Source: Nymphaea colorata
Taxonomy: Eukaryota > Streptophyta > Magnoliopsida > Nymphaeales > Nymphaeaceae
Direction: 5' to 3'
Assembly: GCF_008831285.2 (NCBI RefSeq)
Contig: NC_045140.1
Coordinates: 16,862,370 to 16,926,369, forward strand
Length of the DNA stretch: 64,000 nt
The first letter of the stretch is position 1; every line of letters starts with the position of its first letter. A model generated the notes under the pieces. The model saw only the letters and a list, made by a program, of their open reading frames with translations. It was not told the DNA's origin and made no database searches. Positions 12,333-23,468 of the stretch are shown piece after piece. Made by a program: the position numbers and the translations under genes.

Positions 12333-15300
12333 TCACCGGCCAAAGCATTTTAGAATAGAAGATGTAACAGTAGACGTAAGGAATTTCAGTCCAGCAGACC
12401 CTCCCGGGAAGTAAGAGAGAGCATAGTAAGATAGTGCTAATACCTGGAGCAAATGAAGGTGATTAGAATGAATTCACTATGATTAAAAAAAAAAAGGTGG
12501 AACTGTAAAACATGAGTTTGACCAGTCATAAGAAAACAAAACTGTTGAAGCCTTCGTGTGTGGCAAGGTTCATTTTCAATGAAGATGAACCGTACCACTC
12601 TTATTTTGCCTGTTGGAACAATTATCAACCAAAGGAACGAAAGGCATGGAATGCTCCTATATAGAGGGATCTGCTTTTCTTGATTATTGGTTGGAGCTAA
12701 CAAGTGATCCTTATATGTAAGGACAATCATACAAATTCTGTTTTGTAGAGACAGATAATATGACAAAATGGTCGACCATACATGAACTTTTTCATACAAT
12801 GCACGATGATGATGCTGAAACGCTAAGCATGGCAATGACAGAACTGAAACACTCAGGTGGCATATAATGGTCGTAAAACACAAAGAAAAAATGTTCATTA
12901 CATTATAGAGATGGCAGATAGGGGGACGAAGCAAAAGCAGGACTTTACCTGTAAAACAGAAAATAGCACAGAGAGAATGTAACTGTGAAGCACCATTGAC
13001 ACATAGATTGTACCCACCATGCTGCCTATGAATCCCAATGTGAAAGGCAGTCTCTGCAGTATACAAGAAACAATTCAACAGAAGATCAGATTAAACAACC
13101 ATTTAAAGAACAAGAGATTCTATCAACTTCAACAAAGATTTTCAACTGATAACTGCAGTCCAAGGTAGAATCAACACACACCAGCTACTCAGCGTCTGAT
13201 TCATAATTTCACAAACATGGCATAAGAATTCCCTTTTCCGTTTTTTTTTTCCTGCTTGACATAGAAGATTTTATTGACCACAACCAATAAGATGGGATTT
13301 CGTTTACCTCTTTCGATGACATGTGGGCAAGCTGATTCTTTGGGCCTTTCAATGCAAAAAATGACCCGATAATAAACAGGCATCCAAGTGTGAAGCATAT
13401 GGCGAACTTTTGTGGCATCAGCACCATAACTGGTAGAAACATTGTAAAGGCAATAAAAATGAAGAAAACACCACTGGCCAAGAAAAGCCCAAAGTACATG
13501 AGTGACTTTCCAGATGGCACGGTACTAGCAGCAGATTGTATGTTGCCAGGTAGGTCGCGTACTCCTTTAGAAACCCTATAAGAGCAGTAATAGCAATCAT
13601 GTTTGGGATGTTCCACTGCCAATATTCTCATTGGAATTTATTCACTCACAACTAAGTCTAAAATATCGAGATATCAAATCAAATTTCAGATAGAAATAAT
13701 GAATAAGATCAATGTACCACTGTAACATGCATTGAATATTTTCATTGGAATTTATTCACTCACAACTAAGTCTAAAATATTGAGATATCAAATCAAATTT
13801 CGGATAGAAATAATAAGATCAATGTATCACTGTAACATGCGTTGAACTGGAAACTATCCCTTTAATCAGCACACACACACACAAAAGCTGCACAAACATG
13901 AAACAGGGTAGTGGGATAGAAAAAACCTGTCAACTTTACCAATAAATATCTTTGTCTTGATACCTATGCTACTGGCTCTAAGTAGACCTATTGACGAGTA
14001 GATAACCAGATAAGCAGGCAATGAGCATGTAAAATGTATGCATTAAAAAGAGCAAACAGGACAAATTATTAGGACTCCAAGTTTCAGAAGCAACTAATCA
14101 TGCTGATGCTTTCAGCAAGCCAAACAGCAGACATAGCCACTTAGTGCCACAATTCACAAAGAATAATACAAATGCATAAATAAATAACAACTTTATGAAC
14201 ATGCTGCTTCCTAATCAGCAGACAAGACTTAGGCAATAAAAAAATATACCTTGAAAACCACTGAGGAATTAAAAAATATACCTTGAAAACCACTGAGGAA
14301 TTAAAAAACATACCTTGAAAACCACACTCATGCAATTCGAAAATGGACTTGGACAATCATAGACTCGTAACAGGCCTAACTTTTATACTAAAGAAAATTC
14401 TTTGCAACGTAATGTGAAGGTTGAAATAGAGGAGAGTCAGAAACAGCATATGCTCAAGCATATGAGAGACAATTGAAAATGTCAAAGATCCAAAAAATGC
14501 TTCATTAATAATCAAAATTTTTGTGTTCCTTGGATGCATCACTACTCAAAAAAGTAGCAGGCATCCCAAGCTAATATGGACATATGACCACAACTGATCA
14601 ACTAGGTTTTATCGCCATCTATACCCAGGCATTGTCTCCCTTCTAAAATTTGATGACAACCAAGACAACGTGGCCACTTTAATGGCCACACAAAGACATG
14701 TCAGCAACACGGGACGTTAGCATAAGCACATACTGTTTCTTAGTAATGGTAGAAAGAAAATTTGCTAACATAAATTTAGCTACAGCATAAAAAAGGCTCT
14801 TCCGATTAAGAATAAGAAATAAGAAGATGGAAGATCAAAAATAACTTCTCATAGGTTATCATTGCTCTTGCCAACAGAAGAAACTAATATACCATCAGGT
14901 AAGCAAGTAATGGATACGGTTGGAATAAGATTTCAGTATTCGCAATTACAGGTTTATAGATGTCAAGCTAAAACTAAGCGAGTATTTACAGCTCGACATC
15001 ATAATTAGGAATTTGTTTTCTATGAACAAATAGTATGGGAGATCATATACACAACGCTATAATTAGATCTATCCAGAAAGTACTATATTCACTAAACATA
15101 TTTGTACAATCTGATTTGAACCCATGCAGGCGGAAAACTGTTTCTAAGATGGATTTGAATGGACGCTGCTAAGAGCCTAAGAGGGTGAACATTAACAAAC
15201 TAAATTCATTTATCGCATAATTATTTTTTTGCTTTGACAAGAAAGAGCAAATGTAGACCAAGTTAACGTGCTGTGATCCAAATCAGATTCTTGTCATGTT

Positions 15301-16291
15301 AGTTCGATATTGATATTTAGTATCATCCAGCGGATGAGATCATAAGCTAGGAAAGGAGAATTGGAAACCGTGCACTAATAATCTCTATATATCATCAGCT
15401 TAAGATACTAATCAACAGGAACTATCGAATTCAAACAAGTTCCAACTCAAATTGCATGTTGTTGGAAAATAATGAATGCAATTCTTAAGTTGAAGTGAAA
15501 AACTTAGATTATTATTCCAGAATGCTTGTTTCAGTACGATCACAACAATGAATTCAATATGCAAATGAAAAAGAATAGTATAAGAATATCAATCTACGAT
15601 CAATTCTCAGGGCCTACCTATCAAACTCAGGCTACCTAACCTATTTACCAACGTTCCATCATAACCGACGTTCCGCTTAAGAATCAACCACCACTTGCAT
15701 TGTCATCATCAAGAAACCTTCGGATCCATTCCCAGTTCAATAAACAAGGGATATAGAGAGAAATTACACAGCAAGAGGACTCCAAAGAAGCCGCAAGGAC
15801 AATGAGACAACGGAAATGATAAGAACGAAACAGAAAAGGGCCTAGAGGAAAACGAAAAAAGCAAAAAACAAGCTCAAAATTGAACAATTAATTAAGGAAA
15901 ATAACCAAGTATAAAAGATCGACGCACGGAATCTGAATGCGAAGCATAATTGAAACTCTATTCCGAGATCTTGATATATCAAATTCAACACAACACCCCA
16001 AGGAAAATTATCCGAAAAAACAAGAGAAGAAAGAAACAAAAGAACGAAAGAACTAAATAAAAGAAAAGAAACAGAGGAACTGCTAGGTCCTTACACATTG
16101 AACGTCCCGGAGACTTTATCATTGGCGGTGCGCACGGCGGCCTCGAGATCGAATCCAAAGCCCGACGATCCGGCGTCATCCGACGACCGCGCAGCAGCGT
16201 AAGAATTCCACTCCGCGAGCAGAGAGGTCGGCTTCTCTGGCTCGGAGCTGCTCGGTCCACCCATAAACCAAGCCTGGGCCGTCTTCTGCAT
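12333..16291 (-). CDS. SFT2-like (Got1/Sft2 family) vesicle transport protein
   Basis: Sft2/Got1 proteins are small four-span Golgi membrane proteins that support vesicle fusion with the Golgi. Exons are 16095-16291, 13308-13575, 12949-13053 and 12333-12443. All phases agree and give 226 residues. The start is the ATG at 16291, giving MQKTAQAWFMGGP; a longer frame upstream has no ATG. A soluble N-terminal part ends in SGTFNVVSKGVRDLPG. Four hydrophobic spans follow: YFGLFLASGVFFIFIAFTMF, FAICFTLGCLFIIGSFFAL, PFTLGFIGSMVGTIYVSM, and YILSVLFCVLQ joined over the last splice to VLALSYYALSYFPGG. The protein ends SSILKCFGR. The first intron is about 2.5 kb and carries two tandem duplications. The upstream flank (16292-16620) is relatively GC-rich, as expected for a promoter and 5' UTR. 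Orientation and motif spacing are normal, so I take it as functional. Confidence 0.93.
13625..13843. repeat. Tandem duplication of about 110 bp in SFT2 intron 1
   Basis: Two near-identical direct copies lie at about 13625-13733 and 13740-13843. Both contain ATTTATTCACTCACAACTAA. They differ by a few substitutions and a short deletion in the second copy. Confidence 0.85.
14245..14325. repeat. 32-bp tandem repeat in SFT2 intron 1
   Basis: A 32-bp unit containing ATACCTTGAAAACCACTGAG is present about two and a half times head to tail. The third copy is truncated after AAAACCACAC. Confidence 0.85.
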
Positions 16292-17805
16292 ACCGGGATT
16301 AAGCTTCCAAGGGATATATGACAAAGGGATCGGATTCTGAAGAAACCGAGAGAAAACCTAGGCTCTTAATCAAGGCTTCAGGAGTTCAGGGGAAGGAAAT
16401 GGAGAGGCGACGTCTCCTGGAGAAGACGAAATCCTGTCCGTTCATGGAGGGTTCCGACGACCGAGATCGGAGCAGATCCCGGAAGTGGGCGAGAGACACA
16501 CGCCCCCGCTTGAGGTGGAGTAATACCGTCAGGTGACTGTTTCTGCGTTTTGAGTAAAAACTGTGGCGTGATCGGCAGTTGAATTTCAAGAATAAGCACC
16601 AGCGGAGGTTTGCATTTTAACAGACCAATCGCTTAAAAGCGGCAGAACGAAACGCCGCCTTGACGCCAACGTGTTATGTAAGAAATTGAAGATCCAAAGT
16701 CCAATACAGTGTCTTGGTTGTACGACCCGAATCCGAACGTCATTGGCGGCAACGCGGGTTTATCAATGGATTCGTCATCATCAACCCCGGGATCTTAATG
16801 GTTCAAATTTTTGTATATTTGGATCGGTGTCAAGATTGGGCTCAAATACTTTTCTGAATGGGACGTGAACCTGTGGACGGATTTTGTTCTTTTGGGCTTA
16901 GATCCAGAATACAGAATAGAATTGCACGTGATTCCAGATATCTTACTAAAGCATAATGTGAAGTATGTTTAATCTGGGCCCGCTGTTGCTTCGTAAAATA
17001 TCATTACGGACCTGACACTTGAACTTCAGATTTGGATTCAAGTGTATTATGTGTTAGAGTGTGTGAATCTATACTTAATAGGCTTCCCTAATTTTTGTGA
17101 ATTTTTTGTAAAGAAAATCATGTACTTTTGCATTTTATGGATTTGCCTTAATCTCCATGTTTATAAAAGAGGGCGGTTTCTAGCATTCTTCATTTCTTAT
17201 ATGATAGTGAAAAAATTCAGTGCGGCTATGGACATAAAAAAAAAACCCTTGTCTTCAAACTGCCTTCTTCATTTCTTCTCTTGTGTTGTGAGTGAGAGAC
17301 AAAGGTCCTTGTTCCTAACACCATGATCCATATTCACATCCCACTGAAGTTAAACAGGATCTTGACATCCACAGCCCAATTTGATCCCGTTGTGGCGGTA
17401 ATCCTCCCTGCCGATGCGGATCATGACCTGCGAATGTGAATTGCTAGGGAAAGACACCGCTGCATCTGAGAAAGTAGAGTGATATTCTTCACCCAAGCAG
17501 AAATTGAATAGAAATTTCACAAGTAAGCGTTTTCACCTAGGAAAAAAATAGTAATCTAACCCGTCTGCCTTGAGAAACAGAATCACATGCTTGTGATTTA
17601 CGAAGAGAAAGAAGACTATTTTTACTGTAAGGAAAATTATCAGATATAAGAATGGGCTTTATCTGTCGAGGATGCCAATAGGACATAGGAGCCAGCAAGT
17701 TCAAACACATGATTCAAAACTACAGATTCTCAAGCCAGAAATGAGCTTAGTTTTTATCTTCAAGGAGGTGAGCAAGCAGGAATGCATTTCTACATGCACA
17801 ACAAC
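16292..17805. other. Spacer between the SFT2-like gene and the first copia element
   Basis: The first part is probably the SFT2 promoter and leader. The remainder is AT-rich with no coding signal or repeat that I recognise. It ends at the target site of the copia element. Confidence 0.45.
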
Positions 17806-17810
17806 CCCTG
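17806..17810. repeat. Target-site duplication CCCTG (left)
   Basis: CCCTG directly precedes the 5' LTR and is repeated at 23159-23163 directly after the 3' LTR. A 5-bp duplication is the expected copia integration scar. Confidence 0.9.
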
Positions 17811-18216
17811 TGTTAAAATATAAATCCTTCACCAGCACGTTGAAGAGGAGTCTCTTAGGATTCCACCTCCTTGTAGAATGTGTTAAGATATTTAATGTCC
17901 TTGTAACATGTGAAGAGTCTCCTAGGATTCTATGTTGTAGTTAATATCCTTGTGAAGTCTCTTAGGTTTCTATGATGTAATTAATGTCCTTGGAGCTTGT
18001 GAAATCTCCTAGGATTCTACGATTGGAGACTCTTAGAATTCTGGAAATGGGATTATAAATAGAGGCCGTGCAAACCATTTTGGCTACGGCTTCTTCTCCT
18101 CAGTTTCTTCTTGTTTTCATTCTCTCTCTCCCTCTCTCTCTCTCTCTCCCTCCCTCTCTCTCTTCCTGCGTGAGTGCTGTTTTCTGGTTACAGATATTGG
18201 TGCTAGATTTCTATCA
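17811..18216 (+). repeat. 5' LTR of copia-1
   Basis: It starts TGTTAAAATA and ends TTTCTATCA. The U3 part contains five degenerate copies of TCTCYTAGGATTCT, and a CT-rich microsatellite lies near the end. A TATAAATA box is at 18054-18061. Confidence 0.95.
18054..18061 (+). promoter_or_regulatory. TATA box of copia-1 5' LTR
   Basis: TATAAATA sits in the right part of the LTR, as expected for the retrotransposon promoter. The same octamer is at 22986-22993 in the 3' LTR. Confidence 0.7.
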
Positions 18217-18228
18217 TGGTATCAGAGC
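18217..18228 (+). other. Primer-binding site of copia-1
   Basis: TGGTATCAGAGC abuts the 5' LTR. This is the usual initiator-tRNA-Met complement of plant copia elements. Confidence 0.92.
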
Positions 18229-18437
18229 GCCAGGTTACGTTATCTCTACCAAACGAAATGCCCAAACAGGTCTGATCTGGTTAGAACTCTTTTCTCATCT
18301 TGTCTCTATCCTGAATTTACTTTTTTCTTGCGCAATTCTTGTTCCTTTTTCTTCTTGCTTACCCAAGGACACATCTTGTTATATCGTGTCTTCTTTCCCT
18401 CTCATCTTCTACCTATATACCATTCATTTCTGCTGTC

Positions 18438-21400
18438 ATGGAAAACCTTTCGCATTCTAGCATGTCCTCAAGTTTTCTTCCTCACCTTATTACCGAAAAA
18501 CTCAACCATGAGAATTATCTGATCTGGAAAAGGCAAATCATGCCTTTCATAAGAAGTCAAGGCCTCTTTGGACATCTCGATGGTTCAACAAAGGCTCCAC
18601 CAATATCCGTCTTACAGGAAATAAAAAATGAGGCAGGAGAAGTTATTGCTGTTCATGAAGACAACAATCCTGAACATGCTATGTGGATGAGACGTGATCA
18701 AAGTCTGGTTGCGTATATTTTGTCCACTTTATCTCAACAAGTGTTACTTTCAGTTTCTGATGATTGTACTGCAGAAGAATTATGGGAAACCCTTGCTGAT
18801 ACCTTTTCCCAAATATCAGAAGCTCGAATTATGTACTTAAAGAAAGAATTTCAGAATTTGAGCAAAGGTTCAACGTCTATCATGGATTATTTGGGGCGTA
18901 TTAAGGCCGTCGCAGACCAACTTGCTGCCTCAGGGAATAACATTTCTGATAAGGAAAAGGTGCAGCAAACCTTGAATGGACGTGGGCATGATTATCATGC
19001 TTTTATTACAGCTCTTGAAGTCCTTCCTGTTTTGCCTTCCTTCAACGAACTACAAGGTAAACTTCTCCAACATGAAATGAATATGAAAAGAGTCATTGAA
19101 AGGACTGATCAAGGGAACTCCCAAAATGTATTGGCTATGAATGTAAAGTTTGGTAAGAGCCATGGGAACTCCAACCATGGTGGTCGTGGCATTCTACCAA
19201 CACCACATAACCAAGGTATGTCTCCTTTGGACACTTCAAGAAAAATACCAATTTGTTTTCAGTGCAACAAGAAAGGACACATGAAGGCACAATGTTGGTT
19301 TAATCCTCAAAATAAAAACAAAGGAGTAAGACATGATTATAAACAAGGAGGACAAAGTTCTAAATCCACCGCTGAAGATATGCAACAGCTATTGATGACC
19401 GCATTCTCAAAGATGACTATAAAGCAAAATGAGCAAGGAGAATGGTTCTTGGATTCAGGTGCAGCTACCCATGTGACAGGAAATGCAGGTAAATTGACTA
19501 ACTTAACCCCTCATTACGGTAGAAGTTGCATTATAACAGGTGATGGAAAATCTCATCCTATTACACATATTGGAAATGCACATATTCCATTGTCATCCTC
19601 GTCTCTATCACTGTCTAATGTTGTTCTTGCTCCCAATATAAAAAAGAACATCATATCCATTTCTAAACTCATTGATGATTCAAGCTCTTCTGTTGAATTC
19701 ACACCTTCTTCTGTCTATGTCAAGGACCTCCAAACGAAGAAAATGTTCGCTAGAGGGGAGCGTCAAGGGAATATGTACGTCCTCAAGGAATGTCTACCCA
19801 AGGATTCATCCACTTTTGATATAGGATTGAAGACATTTTCTCTTTCTCATAATGCGTCATCAGTGCCAAGTTCCTGCCATTTTCAATCAAAAGTAAGGGG
19901 CCCTAACCAATTTTTGGAGTCTGATTTGTGGCATAGTCGGCTAGGACACTGTGGTCGACATTTCATTGAAAAACTTGTCACAGATAGTCTCATTCCAAGA
20001 TCAAGTTTACCTCTTACTTCAAGTGTCAAAAAATGTTCAAGTTGTGGACTTTGTAAGAGTCATGTTTTACCTTTCCATAATATAAATCAAAGGGCTTCCA
20101 AACCTTTTGAAACTATTTTTTCTGATGTATGGGGGCCAGCCCCTATTGATTCCATGTCTGGGTCAAGATATTATGTCTTATTCATTGACTCTTACTCACG
20201 TTTCACCTGGATTTACTTCATGAAACACAAATCAGAAGTACCTCACATATTTCGAAACTTCTATGCCATGATTCAAACTAAATTTTCATCCAATGTGGTG
20301 CATTTTCAATGTGATGGAGGGGGAGAATATTCCTCGCTTGATTTTATTGAATTTCTACGTGAAAAAGGGATAACTAAACAAATTTCCTGCCCTTACACAC
20401 CACAACAAAATGGTGTAGTTGAGCGAAAACATCGACATATAGTTGAAAGCGCCATGAGCATGATGCATGATACTAATGTGCCCATTTCCTTGTGGACTGA
20501 AGCCTTCCATACTGCTGTATACATAATAAATTGTTTGCCTATGACACTCTTGATGTCTAAATCGCCATATTTTACACTCTTAGGCAAACAACCTGATTAC
20601 AAGAACTTGAAGGTTTTTGGTTGTGTATGCTATGTTCACGTTGATGCTGCCTTGAGGAACAAGTTTCAAGACAAAGCTATTCAATGTAGATTCGTTGGAT
20701 ATGCTGATGAATATAAAGGTTTTCGATGCTATGATCCAACAACTAAACGTATCAAAACTTCAAGAAATGTCATTTTTGATGAACATAGTTTTGATAATAC
20801 AAATGAAATGCCTATGACCATTGAATCTTATGATCCCTGGACCAGTACACAGTTATTCAATGCAGATCCTGTTATAGAAAATGATGTGCCTCAAAGTGAA
20901 GATTCAGAGAGAGCAATACAACCGTCGGATATGGCTCAAAGTGAAAATCAAGAAGATCCAACACAGTCATCAAGTCATCACGAAAACAATAATGAAGAAC
21001 AGAGCAACGATGCACATCAGTATTCGGGTCTTATCTACAGTCGACGACTAAGGGACAGAGATGCTCACAGTGAAGAAGACAACATGCCCCACCTTAGAAG
21101 ATCCCAACGCATTCGTCATCCCATTCACAGGTGGGTTAGCTATGATTCTTTATCACTTGATTTTCAGTTATTCATGGCAAAAGTTGGCAAGGAGGAAGAA
21201 CCTACTTCATTTGATCAAGCATCAAAATCACATCATTGGAGAAAGGCTATGAAAGAAGAAATGGATGCCTTGCATGAATGTGAAACATGGGAGATCGTTC
21301 CGAGGCCACACGAAAAGAACGTAGTGGGCTCCAAATGGGTATACAAAATTAAATACAAACCTGACGGCAGCATAGAAAGACACAAAGCAAGGTTAGTAGC

Positions 21401-22694
21401 AAAAGGGTTTACACAACAATATGGAGAAGATTATGATGAGACATTCAGCCCTGTGATCAAAATGGGAACAATTCGCGTGATTATATCATTGGCAGTTGAA
21501 TATGGATGGAGACTACATCAAATGGACGTGAAGAATGCTTTTCTTCATGGTGATTTAAGGGAGGAAGTATATATGGAACAACCTCCAGGATACACGAAAG
21601 GAGACTCTCATGCATGAGTTTGCAAACTAAGAAAATCTATTTATGGACTTAAACAGACCTCACGTTCGTGGTTTGACAGTTTCTCTTGCAAGATTCAAGA
21701 ATGTGGTTTTCGGAGATGTCCTCTAGATCACTCTCTCATTTATCGAAAGGAAAACATATTTACTTTACTTCTTATATATGTTGATGATATTGTTATCACA
21801 TGCAATTCAGAAAAACACATAGAAGAAGCTAAAGTTTTGATGATGCAAAACTTCAAAATGAAAGAGCTTGGTGATTTACGATTCTTTCTTGGAGTGGAGA
21901 TTGATAGGCACAATAATCGCCTCACATTGACACAACAGAAATACACGTTGGATCTGCTGAAAAAGTCAGGTATGTCTGATTGTAAGCCTGTTGGAACTCC
22001 TAGTGTTCTAAATCAAAGACTAAGTGCTCAAGATGGGGAGTTATATGAAGATCCTACGCAATATCGAAGTATTGTTGGGGCACTTCAATATCTTACATTT
22101 ACTAGACCAGATATTATATATGCTGTGAATCAAGTATCTCAATTTATGCATGCACCTAAAGATACTCACATGGATGCTGTCAAAAGAATATTAAGATATC
22201 TTAAAGGGACAGCAGGAGATGGCTTAGTTTATGGTAAGAGTGAAAATATAACTACTGGACATCAACTTATGACATTCACAGATGCAGATTGGGCTGGAGA
22301 TCCCGATCAAAGAAAGTCCATTTCTGGTTTTTGTATTTTCATTGGACGTAATCTTGTGTCTTGGAGTTGTCGAAAGCAAAAGGCAGTAGCAAGATCTAGC
22401 ACTGAAGCTGAATACAGATGCATGGCTGCAGGTACTGCTGAAGTTACATGGGTTAGACATTTGCTAGAAGACATTGGAGAAAAGATTAAAACATCAATGT
22501 TAATGTGCGATAATCAAAGCGCTATTAACATTGCCTTTAATCCCGTACAACATGGTCGAACAAAGCACATTGAGATTGATCAACACTTTGTTAGACAAAA
22601 GGTGGAAGACAAGGAGATTCAGCCTATTTATGTTCGTACAGATGAACAAGTTGCACACTTATTTACAAAAGGATTAACAAAAGAACGATTCTGA
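18438..22694 (+). pseudogene. copia-1 gag-pol polyprotein with one premature stop
   Basis: The frame is open from the ATG at 18438 to the stop at 22692-22694 (about 1418 codons), except for a TGA at 21615-21617. Domains in order are a UBN2-type gag; a zinc knuckle [14 protein letters not shown] (about residue 273); protease [10 protein letters not shown] (about 338); the integrase zinc-binding segment with [11 protein letters not shown] and its catalytic core with [11 protein letters not shown] with the [11 protein letters not shown] block and the catalytic YVDDIVIT (near base 21776); and RNase H with STEAEYRCMAAG. The TGA falls where related elements usually have a Trp codon (after GDSHA), so a single G-to-A change explains it. 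Beyond it the same frame continues without further breaks. Without readthrough, the product ends inside RT, before the YVDD motif and RNase H. Confidence 0.95.
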
Positions 22695-22733
22695 AAAGGC
22701 AAGTTGTACATGGTGCAAAACCATGCACAACTT

Positions 22734-22742
22734 GAGGGAGGG
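22734..22742 (+). other. Polypurine tract of copia-1
   Basis: GAGGGAGGG lies directly before the 3' LTR and would prime plus-strand DNA synthesis. Confidence 0.8.
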
Positions 22743-23158
22743 TGTTAAAATATAAATCCTTCACCAGCACGTTGAAGAGGAGTCTCTTAGGATTCCACCT
22801 CCTTGTAGAATGTGTTAAGATATTTAATGTCCTTGTAACATGTGAAGAGTCTCCTAAGATTCTATGTTGTAATTAATATCCTTGTGAAGTCTCTTAGGTT
22901 TTTATGATGTAATTAATGTCCTTGGAGCTTGTGAAATCTCCTAGGATTCTACGATTGAAGACTCTTAGAATTCTGGAAATGGGATTATAAATAGAGGCCG
23001 TGCAAACCATTTTGGCTACGGTTTCTTCTCCTCAGTTTCTTCTTGTTTTCATTCTCTCTCTCCCTCTCTCTCTCTCTCTCCCTCTCTCTCTCTCTATCTC
23101 TATCTTCCTGCGTAAGTGCTGTTTTCTGGTTACAGATATTGGTGCTAGATTTCTATCA
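22743..23158 (+). repeat. 3' LTR of copia-1
   Basis: This is a near-identical copy of 17811-18216, 10 bp longer because of the CT/TATC microsatellite. At all six substituted positions the 5' LTR has G or C and this copy has A or T. Confidence 0.95.
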
Positions 23159-23163
23159 CCCTG
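23159..23163. repeat. Target-site duplication CCCTG (right)
   Basis: This is the second copy of the 5-bp target site that flanks copia-1. Confidence 0.9.
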
Positions 23164-23468
23164 CATGTTATCTTACCCCGTTGAAAGCTTAAAGATTAAT
23201 GAGAATGAAAATCACAAAATTAAAGAGGGCAATGCCCAATACATTTTAGACAAGAGGCAGACTTATCACCCAATATATACAAATGGAAATTCAGAGCCTG
23301 TATCAGCAAAGGGACCACGACCCATGCCTTACAAAAGTAAAATTAGGTCCCACTTTTCAGCTCCACATAAAATGAAAGAACAAAACAGAAAAGGGGATCG
23401 AAGAGTACGAATTAACATGAGTAGAAGTCTTTTCATTACCCATCTGGACATGCAGCAAGAACAGCTGC
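23164..23468. other. Short spacer between copia-1 and the NRPD4-like gene
   Basis: This is probably the 3' UTR and terminator region of the minus-strand NRPD4-like gene. I see no other feature. Confidence 0.4.

Larger units (their letters stand above)
17811..23158 (+). mobile_element. Ty1/copia LTR retrotransposon, nearly intact (copia-1)
   Basis: This 5348-bp element has a 406-bp 5' LTR (17811-18216) and a 416-bp 3' LTR (22743-23158), both with TG...CA ends. It has a primer-binding site TGGTATCAGAGC (tRNA-Met type) immediately after the 5' LTR, a purine tract before the 3' LTR, and CCCTG target duplications. The internal gene order is gag, protease, integrase, RT, RNase H, which defines Ty1/copia. 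The LTRs differ by six substitutions plus a CT-microsatellite length change, so the insertion is fairly recent. The coding region is open except for one TGA. It lies about 300 bp beyond the 3' end of the NRPD4-like gene, in the opposite orientation. Confidence 0.97.

Noticed and set aside
12437-13078. 213-residue minus-strand ORF
   Set aside because: It overlaps SFT2 exon 3 in another frame and runs through introns; it has no family motif.
16095-16324. Longer SFT2 N-terminus starting MSYIPWKLNPG
   Set aside because: The codon at 16324 is TTG, not ATG; the family start MQKTAQ is at 16291.
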